The notes: a model not told the origin generated them from the sequence alone. A DNA stretch of 64,000 nt from Psoroptes ovis (GCA_002943765.1 PQWQ01000006.1:1116001-1180000), one strand, 5' to 3'; counted from the stretch's first letter, positions 26,101 to 41,300 are shown. Program-made: numbers and translations.

Positions 26101-27637
26101 AATTTTTTATTATTATTATCATTTTTTGGACTTCAAATATGTTATCTGATCTGTTTATTGTAATCTGGTTTATTGCAAACAAAATAAGTGTATCGAGGTT
26201 GAAAATATTTGTTATGATGGAGATCCGTTCATCATTACCACCGCCGCCACCACTACCACTCCTTGATGTAAAAATTATAATTGAAAATTCATTTTTTTCA
26301 TTCTTATCTGGATAAATAAGGATATAACGAACATCAACAACAACAGAAATAGCTAACAATGTTTCAAATAATGATAATAATAATTTAAACTGACAATTAT
26401 CAATCCATTTTTTGTATTATTTTTGCATTTTGAAAAACGGATTTTTTTTTGTTCATCATCTTTGATCATTACCATCATTATTTTTGCATTTCTTGATGCT
26501 TGATGTTGATACAATTTGAAATATTTCAAATGGAAAAATTCGAGAGAGAATATGCAAAATAAGATCCGCATCCGTTGATTTGTGCTTCATTTTCTCGTAT
26601 TAATTCACCTATCAATTCAAATCAATGAATGATAGTGATAAGATTATTGAAAGAAGCAAGAAATAATCAATCAAAAGACCTTTGTGAAAATGAATGGAAA
26701 AATTATCAAAATATCGATTGATTTCTTAATACAAAATTTGATGCTAATTCATTTTTAATATTTTTGTCTTGGGCGATTTTTTTTCTCAATTTCTTGACAT
26801 CTATTCATACATTCATTCATTCATTCACATTCATCATTCCAGTATCCAACATTTGACAATTGACATTATCATTTGTATGTTTTTTTTAATTTCATTTGTA
26901 TTGAACTCACTTAACATGAATGTAAATTGATTTTCATTATATTTTGAATGGAAAAAATAACAATACAGACGCCTTGACCAACAAATGAACAATATTGAAT
27001 TACTGCAACAACAACAACAATTGCAAAAATAACGGGAAAAATATCGATTTTGATTGATCAATTGATTATTTCTGTGGTTTTTGTTGTTGTTGTTATTGTA
27101 ATTGTTGTTGCTGATGTCGATGTTATGCATGTTCAATTATCAATCAAAAAAACATGAAGAAGAAGAAAAAACAATCCTTCTATTGAACAAAAAATTCCAA
27201 GAACGTTTCAAAATTTACATATTCATAGCATTTGTTATTATCATTGTTCATTACAATGCATAGTTACAATAATAATAATTGAAAATCTTGATTATTCAAG
27301 ACGAAATAAGTAGAAAAAATGAAAGATATAAATCTTTTGATAAGGAAGAAGAAAAAGTAAAGAAAAATAATGGAGAAAAAATTAATCATTCATTTTTTTG
27401 AATCATCAAAATGATCATCATCATCATAAATGAATTGGGCGCGATTTTGGAACATGAATCAATGTATGTGAATAAAAAAAAGGCATAAACTCAATGTTTT
27501 TTCTCTTGAGTTCATTTATTCATTCATATATTTTTTTTCAATTGATTAAAATGATAATAACAAAAGCATCCGCAACATTTGATGTAACATTTTTTCCATT
27601 GCATTTCAATCGTAAACCTATTGTTGTTACGATTGAT
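23150..27637. other. AT-rich gene-free stretch
   Basis: No gene recognised. ATT/TAA and CAT triplet runs and CAA/CAG runs (for example near 25410-25432 and 27005-27020) dominate. The frame at 26099-26359 (minus) contains a Gly/Ser run from a small GGT/GGC repeat but has no ATG start and no recognisable domain. Confidence 0.55.
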
Positions 27638-27720
27638 TATTAGGTTGTCCCATAAGTTCTTGTCGTTTTTCAAATGAAAAAAATTTAAAAAACGGCAAGA
27701 ACTTATGGGTCAATCCAATA
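27638..27720. mobile_element. 79-bp mariner-type MITE with TA target duplications
   Basis: The element occupies 27640-27718, with TA at 27638-27639 and 27719-27720 as the target-site duplication typical of Tc1/mariner insertions. The two ends are 31-bp inverted repeats: the left arm (27640-27670) starts TTAGGTTGTCCCATAAGTTC, and the right arm (27688-27718), read inward, starts TTGGATTGACCCATAAGTTC. They agree at 27 of 31 positions and leave a 17-base AT-rich loop. This TIR form, including CCCATAAGTTCTTG, is that of mariner elements. There is no coding capacity, so it must have been moved by a transposase supplied from elsewhere. If transcribed it would fold into a near-perfect hairpin. Confidence 0.9.
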
Positions 27721-30700
27721 TTATTTTTTGCTCAACTCTTTGTTGTACAGTAACGAAATGAAAATCAAATTTCTTAGCTATTATCATTATCATAATCTGC
27801 ATCATCTGCATCATCATCAATTTTCAAGAAGCCTCAATTTATTGTCTTATCTTTTCGTTTCATTTGTTTGTTTGTTCATAATTTAATTTATGCATATTTC
27901 CATACAGCAGAGAACAAAATGTTAATTTATTCACTTGTTATTTGTTTCCCTACTGGAAAATCATTCGTTGTTTTTTCTCCACATTCATTCATTGAATTGG
28001 CCGTTTGCCAACCCGTTCGATTTGATGATGATGATGATAATCGTTGTTCAATCATGGAAGAAAATACAATGTTTTCAAATAAAAAAAACGTTAGATAACA
28101 AGGCCATGAAATTTGTGCTTGAAAAATTGATTTATGAAATATAAAAAAATGAATGGATGAATAGGCCATTCATTCAGTTTTGTTTCGTCTCTTCTTGGTT
28201 CACTATTATAAATGAAATGATGATAATAATAAGCAATAAATTATGATTGTAAATGAGGATCAAGGATCATCATTTGTTTAAAAGTAAAATAAAAAAACTT
28301 TTAATTACAAATTGAAAATTGTAAATTGAAAAACGTAGAAAATTGATAAAATGTATAAACAATTGTTGTAATGTAATGTAAATGGCAATAACACGTGTTT
28401 TATTCATTCATACCTTCATTCATTATTTGAATCATTTTACGACTAATTAGACACGAATTGAAATTGAAATTTGAATTTTATTCGAAAATAAAAAATAATT
28501 TTCAATTCATTAAAAATTCATTTCATTCGATTCATTTTGTTTATTCTCAGATACAAAATACTTTGAATCCTTTATCATTCTATTCGATCAAATTAAATAT
28601 AAATGATTGAAATTTTTGTGGTCGACTTGATTTTTGATGGAGAACCTTTGAAAAAAACAATCAAAATCAATAAGATTATCGTTTTGTTTAGATGTGAAAT
28701 TTCGACGAACACAAAAAGAAAAATGAATTCTGCAGCAGTCATCAAAGATGAAAAGATTCAATGGAAAAATGTTTGATAATGATAATAATACTGATGAAAA
28801 TCAAAATAATGATTGTGAATCAGGTGAATCGTAATATATGTGTTCGTCAGTAGAATGAAAAAAAATGTTTAACGTATTTTCATCATCATCATCATCATTA
28901 CCAATTGTTGTTTGTCGATTTTTTGAACTGAATTTTGAAATCAACTTTTGGAAACAAACAACAAGGAATGATGAAAAAACAAGAAGAAAAAAAATCAAAA
29001 TCGTGATCCACCCGCAATATTATCATTGATATGTTTTGAATGTACATTATTGGTTGCTGCTTGATGCTGCTGCTGCTGCCGTCCAAATCGATGCTGTAAA
29101 TCAACTTTCGAAAAATAAAGATCCATGTTTTTTCTTAATGATAATGTTGATGATGTTCATCATCTTCATCATCCATTCCATATTACAAACATATAATTGA
29201 TATATACATCACGAAAAATAATCTTTTCAGATAGGATTTGATTTTTTTCTGCACATAATCATTATTATTATTATGTTTATCATTAAACCATTCAAATAAT
29301 TTTTTTGTTTCTTTGCTTACCATTTTTTCTTTTTCATTTTCTTCATCTTCTTCGAATGATTTAAGATGTTTTTTCTTATTTTCGCTTCGCATACATGAAT
29401 CGTATAAGATACAATGAATAACTAGGGGAAAAGGAATTTAAGCGAAAAAAATCCATATCGTTCGCCACTTCTTTGAGAAAAAACATGTTTTTTCTCCTTT
29501 ATTTAATTCTCATTCATTCAATATCAATCGATAAAGACGATTGATAATGATAATATTATTCGCTCCCTGAGATCTTTGAACCATTTTTCATTTTTCGGCT
29601 TATTTTTTACTCGAAAACTAAAAATCTTGATAACGAATGATGAAAATAAAAAATGATGAACAATCTCGAATCGATGTACAGCAACGCAAATCCATATTGG
29701 TGTTTAAAAAATGATTATTCACTTTTTTATGTAATTTTTCATTATTATCTTGACTTAAGATTGTAAAGAATGGTTTTTAAAAAATGAAAAAAATCTTTCA
29801 ATTCGAAGTATAATCAAAATAATAGAAATGAAACAAGAACAAAGAATAAATCTCAAAAAAATTAATAAAATTTTGATGATGTACAATTATAAAGCAAAAA
29901 TTGTTTATAATTTTGATGATGATGATCATAATCATGATTGTGATGCATGAGTCAAAAGCAAAGAAAAGAGAGAGTTTATTATATGCAGAGGCAGTAAAAA
30001 GGGAAAAAATGATGTTGTTGTTGATGCTGATGATGATGATTGTGTTGGTAATTTTCCTTATGCAAAATATCTTTAAAAAACAGATGAAATTTATAAATTA
30101 TTCAGCTGCTGTTGTTGCTTCTGCCATTCATTTATTTTTCATTTTTATTTTTGTGTTTTTTTTGTGTTTCAAATTTTAATCATGTTCATGATAGCAATGA
30201 TGATGATACAAAAATTATGGTAAAATTATTTTATGATTATTATTTGTTGCATTTTGATGTATTCAATAAATAATCAATGAAGAAATAAAATTTTACCGAA
30301 TTTTGTCATGACCATTTCGACGATTTTTCGATATGCCTATTTTCGATATACTGATTTTGCTAAAATTAATTATTTAGGTATTTAAATATCAGTATTCAAA
30401 TGACCATTTGTAAATTTCGATGAAAAAATAGCGATATGTTAATCAAATTTGAATATTGTATCTATTTTTTTTATTTGATCAATATCCATATCAAATTATG
30501 ATTCAATAATTCGTTCTTATTTTCATTTATTTATTTATTTATTTTAACGAGAAAATCAGATTTATAATTTCAAATTGTGAAAAAAAGTCGTAGGAAAGTG
30601 TAGGAATTTAAAATCCTTTTATCTTTAACAAGTGATACACAATGTTTTTATTAGAAAAAAAGAAATGAAATAAATAAAATGAATTCAGTCGAATTGGACT

Positions 30701-33700
30701 TAAATAAATAAAAATTTAAAAGTAAAGATTATGATCGAAAACGAAAAAAAATTGCGCAAGACTTTCGAAAAAAAAATCCGGATTCCAATCATGAATTTCA
30801 ATCTCTTTTATGATCATGTTTAGCTTTTCATTATGGTTATAGAAGTGAATAACACTCAATTGAGTACTTAAGTAAAAAATATTAAGCCAATGATAATGGA
30901 ATCAAGCAGTGAAAACGACAAGAAATTTCAATGTTACATGAACGAGTACCGAAACCAGATTCTAATACCTGTTCAGCTGAAGATGTCAAAAAATTCTTTG
31001 AAAAATTTCGTTTTCTTCATTATTTCATCATTATCATTTATAATAAAGGCCATAAGTAGCTTGCAGAATGCAATCATCAAAAAACATTTATGATGATGAT
31101 GATGACCATGATGATGATCAAAATCAAATGATATCCATATATCAATGACCATTGACCATTGATATTTTGAAAATTTGAAGAGAAAAATTCAAAGACCACT
31201 ACTTTACAAGATAATAATATTAATAATGATAATGTAATGAAGAATCAAAAAGCAAAAAGTAAAAAAAATAATAATAATAATGACCCATGAAAATGTATGA
31301 ATCAATGATGATGATCATTATTATTATTGTTGTTGTTGTTGTTATTTATCATTACATACATATTAATGATAATAATAATGATAATAACATTACCATACAC
31401 CCTCACCCGCCACCGCAACGTTGTCGATGATGATAATGTTGGTGATGATCCCGGATCTTTAGTTTTTTTCTTTGATATGAAACTAAACGAAAAAAATGAA
31501 AAATTTGCCTGTAAGATTCCTTTTTCTTGTTGTTGTTTTTGCTATCGAAATTGATGATTGAATAAATGATTGAATCAAGGAAAAGCAGAAGAAATGTTAA
31601 TTTTCGTTGATTTTCTCTGATAGGATTTGCTTAAATATATTTTTCATACTTGAAATTTGAAAATTCGAAATTTATATTCAAATTTTTTGAATTTCAAGGA
31701 ATTTTCATTTTTTTGCATTCAAATTCAGCCTGAAAAAAGTAGCTCATTATGATTTTGAATGAAAATTTTTTCCGATTCATTCATTCATTTCATTGTTGTT
31801 TTTTGATGAATCATTATTCAATCAATGATCGATGAAAACCGCACCTTTTTGAAAAGCTTGTCAAAAAAAAGTATTTTTTATATTGGCAAATTTTCATTTT
31901 TTTCCATAATCGTCCAGTGTCAACACTCATTTTTTATGTGGCCATAATTGTGTTGACATTACGTAGGAAATCAATTTTAAATTTGATAATAAAACTCGAC
32001 TATTATCATTATTACTGAATCGATTCCGGTAAATGTCAGGAAAAAATGTCAAAAATGTTTGTTTTTATTTGAATTTTTACGATAAAAAATGAATTCATAA
32101 AAATATAGTGAAAAAATTGTGGTACATTGATCTAAAATTTTGATTGATTGGATGATAATAGAGACGAAAAAAAGAAAAAAATTCGTTTGATTCAATAATT
32201 GACAAGTAATTTGAGGATGACATCTTTTTTTTGTCATTCGAGGATGCTATTATTGCGAAACTACATATGAATTTCTCCCTGTAAATTCATTATTTTTTGG
32301 TCTGTTGTATTGTTCATTGAGAATAAAACAAACACACTTAACATTTTTGAAAATATGACACTTTAAAAGTATATGAAAGTACTTTTAAAATATCATCATA
32401 CAATCGTCAATTTCGTAATCGATATCTGATGTATTGAATTAGTTTATTTAATCGATGGCAAATCGGAGTTTTTTCACGAGAACACTGAGCATTTGGCCAA
32501 TAAAATTGTTTGGCAAACGAAGAAAAAGGTCATAGGCAATCGGTTCTCCTAAGATTATGGTCGAAACCGTTATAATAGTTATGATAATTGATATTGCGTG
32601 TCCAAATCATCGTTTGTTCATTATGATCGTAATAAATATCTTAAAAACGCATTATTAAAAGTAATTATTGTGGAAGTTAATCAAAACCGTTCATGGAAAA
32701 TGTTGGGTAAAGATGATCAACTCCAACTGTTATAACTGTTATTATCATTAGTATTTTGCATCCACCAATTATCATTGTTTTATTTTGAATTCAAAATAAA
32801 TGAATTACTAGATCAAGAATCCATATAATTATCATGTTTGATTTTCGAATTTAAAATCAAAAAACAAAAACGATCTACAAATTGCGAAAGATTCATGTTG
32901 AAATAAAAAATGGTAAAATATTCATATTTTGCACATTTTTCCATTTTTCATATACCCTAAATGCAGATGGTTTTATTATTATTATTATTGGAATTATTAT
33001 TGGCCAAATGATGAATAATAACATAAAATTTAGGCAATAAATTAAAATTTCAACACTTTATTATTGTTATTCATATTGTCCAAAAGAAATAATGAATGAT
33101 AATAATGGGATACTTTGCCATGAATAATAATAAAGGATCCTGGTAATTTACAATAATTTTGTGCTCCATGAATATGAATAATGCTCCATAAAATGATGCG
33201 CAAATAAATCATAAATTCCATTTTTTTTTTTTTTTGGTTCGGTGTAATAATTTAAAAATTGTCAAAAGAAATACTATTTGGGCAAGCATTTTATTAAATT
33301 TTAGTTTTATTTAATCAGCACACCTTTTAGTCGAAAAAATAAAAATAAAATTTCATGCCTGCAGATTGTGCCAGAAAATGAGATATTCAAACTTTTGTAT
33401 TGAAATTGAAAAAACATGAAAAAACAACTACAATTTCACACCATTTTCATTTTCAGTGAAGATTTGGTTTAATGCTTATGGATATTAAAATACATTAAAA
33501 CATCTGTCTATTTTATTAATATTATTTTGATATTATTAAATTTTTTCTCCTCTGAAAAACATGACATCTAATTATGAACAAACAACAAAAAATGGACCTT
33601 GTGCTAGTCGATAATTCTCTTCAAAATTTACATGAATATTCAAGTGTGGATAATAAAGTATCGTTGATATTTATAATTTAATGATAATTTTCATGGTATT

Positions 33701-36700
33701 TCACACATTTCATTTAGATGAAAATGAAAAACAAACACAATGGTTTGTGATTTAAAGATACACCAACAAAAAAGACCAAAAATAAGAATGATTAAAACAA
33801 AAAATGATCATCATTAAATTGAATAAACAAAAAACTTTCATTTATATGTTCCCTACGAATCATTCATGTTCATCATTTGCTGCAAAATATTAATGGTCAA
33901 TTTAATTTCAATCGACTTTCAGCCAAAGATCTGCCTTTATTTGATATCGACACGTGTTTTTTATCATTCATTACATCATTATAATCTGACAAATAGAGTA
34001 AACAACAACAATGATAAACATTGTTTATTTTGATGAGGTTGTTGTCGCATAAAAATAAAAAATATTTGCAAACACCCGCACACACACACATACATAACAA
34101 GCTAACACTCTTCAATTTGTCTCGAAATTTGACATTTCACTTTTGCACTTTTACACACACACACATATACAAAAACAACTTTGGGGTTCTTGTCACATTT
34201 TTCCTTTATAATTTTGCATGTGTGCAAATATTTATAATGTCAAATAATTGGATCATTTTCAAATAGAAAAAATTGAAAATAAAACATTTGACATATTTTG
34301 AATTTGATGGAAAAAGAAAAAAAAATTAAAAAAATAAAATTCATTTCGTCGTTCATTACACCATGTTGAAATGCAGAAATAAGTGAAGTGATAAAAAGTG
34401 ATGATTGAATGATGATACACTTTTTTCTGTGTGCATGTTAGTGATCATTTTGTTTTGATGATGACCACACACAACGATTGTAAATTGAATATCAAAAAAA
34501 ATAAAAATATTTTGACATTGATTTCTATGAAATTGAAGAATTCAAGTTGTTTGTGATTCATTCAATCATTCAATTCTATTATCATCATTATTATCATATG
34601 GCCATTCACTCATATCGGGCATATGCATACGAGAAATGATGATTTTGAACGTTAACTGATTTACAGTCAACACGAAAACTTGAAGCCAGAAAAATACGAA
34701 ACAGTTGTCGATCAAATTTCAAAAAAGTTTTCAAAATAGAAAATTGAATTTTGAAATTACCAATAATAAAACATGCATACACACCTTTTATCACTAAATA
34801 TATGTGATAATAATAATATCGATTCAGTTTCGATGATTGAACGAAAGGAAAATTTTCAAATATATCACTACCATTATTTTATTGCTCCAATTATCAAATG
34901 ATTTTACCGGTGAATAATTGCTACGAATTTGATCGAATTTTTTTTTGCTTTCACTTTTAATTTTTGCTCATAAATTTCACCCAGCCATTCATTCATTCAT
35001 TTGTTTGTTGTTTTGTTTGAAATTAATTTATTTATTCAAATAACAACAAGAATATTTATGAAGATTGATTTCAAACAAAAAACAGAATTCATCGAAATTT
35101 GGAAAAAAGGAAAATTTTCAATTGGAAATTGATATCAATTATTTAGTTTTGAATTCAATTTTCATCAGAAATAAAAATTTTCGCCGAAACGAAAAATTGT
35201 TCATGTGACACGTGTCTTCTTTATTCGGATTTTGTTCATAGAAATATCAATACAAAGATTACAAAGAGATGAAAATGTTTCACATGTCGTTTTTTCAAAT
35301 TCAAATTGAATGTTGTAATTTTCCAATAAAAATATATTCAGTCATTTATTTATTTGTCATCAATTCTGAACAATGAATGAATGAATGAATAAAAAAAATT
35401 ATTTATTTATAGATATATTTTTCAAATGTTTAATTAGATCAATTGCGTTCGATCAATTTTATCAGTTGTTCAGTTCTTCATTTATTTATTCCATTATTTA
35501 TTTGCAATTCGTCCATTTTATTTATTTATGTTTGATTTTCGATTGGCAGCTGGATTGTCCATACAACAACAAATTTTGTTTTGTTTTGTTTATTTGTTTC
35601 GATTTACGATTTTTTATTTATATAGAAATTTATAGAATTTCGACTATTCTTATTTTTATTACGACTGCTAAATAATAGTAAACAATTGAATAAATGATGA
35701 TGATGATAGTGTGTATCATTAGGTATTTGACATTATTATGTCAAATAGAAAACATTCACTTTTGCTTTATGAGATAGCTGAATTGCTCGAATTTGACGAG
35801 ATAAATGAAAATAGATAAAACTAAACTGAATTAACACTGAACTGCAGAATTAAATAACACAGAAAGACAGCAACTAATATAATCAAATAGATTATCATCA
35901 TATTTGACATTTTTTTCAATAAAATTATTGTAAATCAATGAAATGTTTCATAGAAAAACTCTTTATATTTACTCTAAAATTTATCCATGTTTACACACAT
36001 GGAAATGGCCAGGTGTGTATGTGTGTGGGATTTGAGTTGTTTGAAGAATTAAGGATTATCATATATTTGTATCATATGTGTGTCTAAATGCAGATGCATC
36101 ATCGATTTACGTCGATCTTTCTTCATGAAAAAACAACTGTCCAAATTCCATATGCCACAAAGACTCTGTAAATTTCTAATTTTAAAATTTTGAAAATTTA
36201 AATTTTTTTGTGCCAAAATTGTAAAAATAAATAAAAATAAAATTTTCCAACAATTTTCAATGACACTTCGTCAAATTACCTGGTCGAATGAAAATTGGTG
36301 CCATAATAATTAGTGATAGAACAAAAATACCGTTTATTGGTAGCATTTTTTCTTGATTATATTTTATTCATTTATTTATTTTCACTTTCATCATAAATGA
36401 TAATGATTTGATATAATGGAAAGAAGAAGAAGAAATAAAAACTTTCAAGTCTTCAGGGCAAAAATCAATCAAATTCATTGATTCTTTTATTTTTATCGAT
36501 TTTTATTTGAAAAGCTGGACTATTTTTAGATGTCAAATGAAAATACTTTCACTGCAAAAAAAAAAATTTCTTGACAAATTTTTATTGAAACGAATGCACA
36601 AAAACTTCGTCAATTACTCTATTTTTAGATCATCAAAAATCAATAGATATATCGGTAATTATTTTCAAAATTGATAACAATGAAAATAAGTGGCCTAATT

Positions 36701-38205
36701 CACACAATTTCTATTTTATTATTATTATTGAAGACAACAAAGAATGAATGAGAATTTTATTGATTTTTTCTTTGAAAATTATTGATTTTCCATTTTCTCA
36801 ATGACCAAACTAAGAAAATGGACCGCTTTGTCATTTGTTTGTTTGTTCTGAATGGAGAGAAAAAAATTGAAAATTTCAACAGTCCTTTCTCAATAATAAC
36901 GATAATTTCATTGAATTATGCGACTAAAGTTGATCATCTTTAGTTTTTATCATGTTATTATATTGTTGTTTGTATTTTTTTTTTTTTTTTGTCCAAACTA
37001 AAGTGTTTCATCGACAAATATTATCTGTACGATATTCAAAACGATAAAATCGTGATTTCCGTTGTACGTGTCCATAAGTTATGGTTACGTTTTTACTTAT
37101 GGTCACGAATATTGTTTTTTTCTTATTTTCGATGATATCCAGTTTAAACAACAGCAACAACGACTACGATTCTTTCGATTTGTTGTTCATTGAAGAAAAC
37201 AAACGTTGATGTTTCGTGGTAAGCAGGTAAATATCAATGTACAAATTTGTATTTGTACATGGATACGAGGAAAAAATCATCATCATTGAAGATGGATTGG
37301 TTGTTTTTTATTTCTTCAATGGTTGATCGGTTTGAGTTTTTTTTTCTTACTTCGACCGGTAAATCGAATGTAATATGAAGGAATAAGAGTGCTAAGAGGT
37401 TTCAATTTGAGTCCATTTAGCAATACAAATAGAGGAACAAAAAACACACACACATTCAAACGCGCAGACAAATGTCGATGATGGATGTTGTTTGTTTATT
37501 CGCTGTTTTCGCTTAAGTCATCATCATCTTATCATCTTGATATTCTGGTCAAGCACGATGATGACTTGGTAAATTGGTAGTTTTCTATGGCAAATATATT
37601 TTCACCACTGACTGTCGGTAAAAATACAAACAAAAATAAATATCGATATTTTTCAAAATTTTTCGAGTAAATTCGTGATCAAATTGATTTTGATTCTTTA
37701 ATGTTTTATAATATCATTTATCGAATCGAAATATTAAAAAAAAATTGAATAAAATTACCATTTTCACTCGATTCAATAACGCTTATTCATTAATATTTAT
37801 TCTATTTTTGGTTTAGGTGTTACAATTATTGCAGTTTGTATACGATGTCCTATCATCTTATGAAATACGTGTCCTGTCTACGATAAACTAAAACATACAA
37901 GCTGACCATACGTTGTTCATCAAATAAATGAACGAATAAATCAGGAAACTTGGAACGAAAAATCATTGAATTTTGTAATATTTTTCTAGTCAAAAAAAAT
38001 CGTGCAAAATCGAATGAATTAAATGAATGAATGAATGAGTGAAATTTATAAGAAATTAAACCAAACTACAAGAAATGATACCATAATTTTCATTGAAAAC
38101 TTTTTTTTCTCTGCTTCAAATGTGTCACGAATTTTACCAATGGGGAAATTTTCAAGTAAATTACCACATTTCAAAATCAAAATCCTTAAATTTGAACAGA
38201 ATTCA
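27721..38205. other. AT-rich gene-free flank 3' of the Odd-family gene
   Basis: No gene recognised over about 10.5 kb downstream of the minus-strand gene. It contains CAT/GAT runs (for example 28870-28895 and 31092-31118), poly-T tracts at 33221-33235 and 36975-36990, CA runs near 34080-34092 and 34155-34166, and a small hairpin at 32362-32389. Open frames are short and low-complexity. Distal enhancers of the gene could be here, but that needs comparative data. Confidence 0.5.
32362..32389. repeat. Small inverted repeat, 10-bp arms
   Basis: TTTAAAAGTA and TACTTTTAAA are separated by 8 bases. The short AT-rich arms may be chance. Confidence 0.4.
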
Positions 38206-38211
38206 TTTATT
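38206..38211 (-). promoter_or_regulatory. Candidate polyadenylation signal AATAAA of the Odd-family gene
   Basis: TTTATT on the plus strand reads AATAAA on the minus strand, about 100 bases past the gene's stop codon. The hexamer is common in such AT-rich DNA, so position is the main support. Confidence 0.4.
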
Positions 38212-38312
38212 TTAATCATTTTTTGAATAAATTAATTTGAAAAAAAAATTGATTTAAATATATTCTAAGAATAATAATTTACATTTTGGTTCTAATTTTG
38301 GTTTTTCGGTAT

Positions 38313-41300
38313 TCAATTCTCCACATCGATATCATCATCATCATCATCATCATCATCACTATTTTCATCGGCTGCCAATTTAGTTGGCGATAAGATGTCA
38401 GCAATATTGGAATTGGTTCTATTATCTAAATCATTGAATTTTTTGTTTGTTTTCGTTTGATGATCATGATCATAATGATAATAATAATCGATATCATTTT
38501 GTTGATGTTTACGTTTAATTGATACGACTTTTGCAGCCGCATCCATAATGGCACGGATTTTTTTTCGATCATTTTCATTCATTGAAATTATTTTTTCAAC
38601 ATTAGCATCATCATTCATTTCTTCTTCAACATCTTCCTCTTCTTCAATCACATCAATATCAATATCTTCATCTTCATCGATTTCATCTTCAACCTCCTCC
38701 ACTTCATCATCATAAGCATCATCATCTTCGTCAACATCATTTTCTTCTATTCCATCACCAACATCTTCACCTTCTTCAGAACCACCTTGTTTTTGTTGAT
38801 CATTTCCACCATCAATACAATCAACATCATTGACATTACGATGATGATGATGAACATTATTATTTTCCACCTCCATTTTTATGCCATTATTATTGTCTTC
38901 AAGTATCATTCTTTTTTCATCAATTATTTTCTTTTGATTCACAATTTCATCATTATTATCATCAATTTTTTGTTTTATCTTCATGCTATTATCATCATTT
39001 TGTGGCCTTTGCTGATAATATAATTTTCTATTTTTTCGTCTTTTTTGTTGTTGCTGTTGATGATGTTTACTTTTATAAATTTGTCGTTGTTTGTCATCAT
39101 TATTGTCATTACTATTATCATGATGATTGTCATTGTCATTTTTATCATTATGTTTCATAATATTATTATCATCAGTTGATGTAGGTGTTTGATTATCTTC
39201 CAGTGTTTTATTCATTGTTGTTGTTGTCGATGATGATTTAGGTGCCATTCGAATACTTTTATTACTACCACAATCGTCTATCGAATCGATTGATGAATCT
39301 ATATCAGCTTTAATTTTTTTCGAATGATATTGTTGTTGTCGCGAATTATTATGTAATGGTGGCCGTCCCCGTACTGGCTGTTGATTTGGTTGATGTTGCG
39401 GATGAAAATGATTCATTTTATTGATTCCATCATTATTTAATGTTTCCTGTTTATTCGACAAAGTTGGTGCTGGTGACGTTGCTGCTGTTGTCGAATTATT
39501 TTGATCATTCACAATGCCGAATGAATGCGTTAACATATGACGACGTAAATCACAATTGCGGCGAAATTCTTTACCACAATCATTACAATTATATGGCTTG
39601 ATATCAGTATGAGTTAATAAGTGTGTTTTTAAATTTGATCTTTGATTGAATGAACGACCACATGTTGGACATTTATGCGGTGAATCGTCCATATGTAATA
39701 TACGATGAACAGCTAAGGTACGTGATTGACAAAATCCTTTACCGCATTCAGTACATTTGAATGGTTTTTCTTTCGAATGTATGTAACTAGAAATGATTTA
39801 ATTGATTGATGAAAAAAAATATTGAAATGAATTTAGAATGTCAAAAAATTCAAAATAAAAAAAAACAAACATGTGCCAATATACATACCGGTGATCACGA
39901 AGATGATCTTGTCGTCTAAATGCTTTGTTACAAATATCGCATGTATAAGGCCTTTCATCTGTATGTGTTCGTTCATGTATCAATAAATTGTATGATTTTG
40001 TAAAACGACGTTGACAATAGCGACAAATAAATTCTTTCTTAGGTCTAGATGATATGCGATTTACACGTGCCAATTTTCTTGAAAAATAATCGGCTAAATG
40101 TGGACTTTGATTTTGTAAAGTTGATAATAATTGTTGTGGATTAAAATTTGCTGCAGCAAAAAATGGACTAGCTTGTTGATTTAAAGTATTTACACCTGTC
40201 TGTAATGTTTGTGCTTTACCATCTTGTGATAATGTTGCAAATGGTCCAGAATTCAATAATGTTAACATTTTATTAGCATTTTCAAATGCATTCGGATTCG
40301 AAAGAAATGATTTGTGTGTCATAACAATCGGCCCTTTATCATTATCATTATCATTAGTGGCTGTTTTTGTTGAATGAGATTTTAATTTTTCATTATCACT
40401 ACGATCATCATTAATATTATTGTCTACAATTATAAAATCATCATTAACATTATCATTGCTTTTTTTGCCTTCAATCGCTGATTCAGCTAATCTTGTGAAA
40501 TCAAATTTTGATTTAACTTTTTTCACTAGTTGTTGTTGCTCATTCTGTTTATTATTTTGTTGCTTTTTATCTTGATTATTGATACATTTTTGTTGACTTG
40601 GATCATTCATTTGTAGTTGTTGTTTATTTTGATGTTTGTTGTTCACTTCTAATTTATTTGTCTTTAATCGGCCGTTCATCAATAAAGGATTATTATTATT
40701 GTTATTGTGATTAGTTTTTGTTTTTAGCTCTAAATTATGGCGATTATTTTGATTTTGTAAATTATGATGAGCATGATGATTCAATGATAATGGTATCGTT
40801 GGACGAACTAAATTATTTGTTTGATGCTGCTGCCCATTTGATGTTATTGATGTCGTTGTTGTTGTGTTGGTCGATGTTAAAGTAGGTGATGATAAAAAAT
40901 CCGATACACTTGATGCAAATGGTGGTGATGATAATGGTGTGAATGGATTCGTTTTAGGATTTGCAATCAATGTTGATAGCTGATTATTTGGTTGATTTGT
41001 TAATTGTTGTTGATGTTGTCTATTTGTAGAATTATTATTCACACCATTGAATGTGGGCAAAAATGGTAAAAATGATGCTAAATGATTTGGTATCATTGTT
41101 AATAATTGATTTTGCATAGCTAATGATGCAGAATCATTTGCTGTTGCTCGTACACGGCTATTAAGATTATTGTTATTATTTACAGAACCATTCATTGGTG
41201 CTAATTGTTGTTGCTGTAATGGGGGTGTAGAATGAAATGAAGAATGATTACCGTTCGGCAAGTTACTGTTTGACAATGAAAATTGACCAGTTGTATTCAA

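Noticed and set aside
26099..26359. 86-codon minus-strand frame with a Gly/Ser run
   Set aside because: No ATG at the start and the Gly run comes from a small GGT/GGC repeat.
38787..39023. Plus-strand frame opposite the Odd-family gene
   Set aside because: It is the antisense shadow of the Asp/Glu/Asn-rich coding repeats of exon 2.
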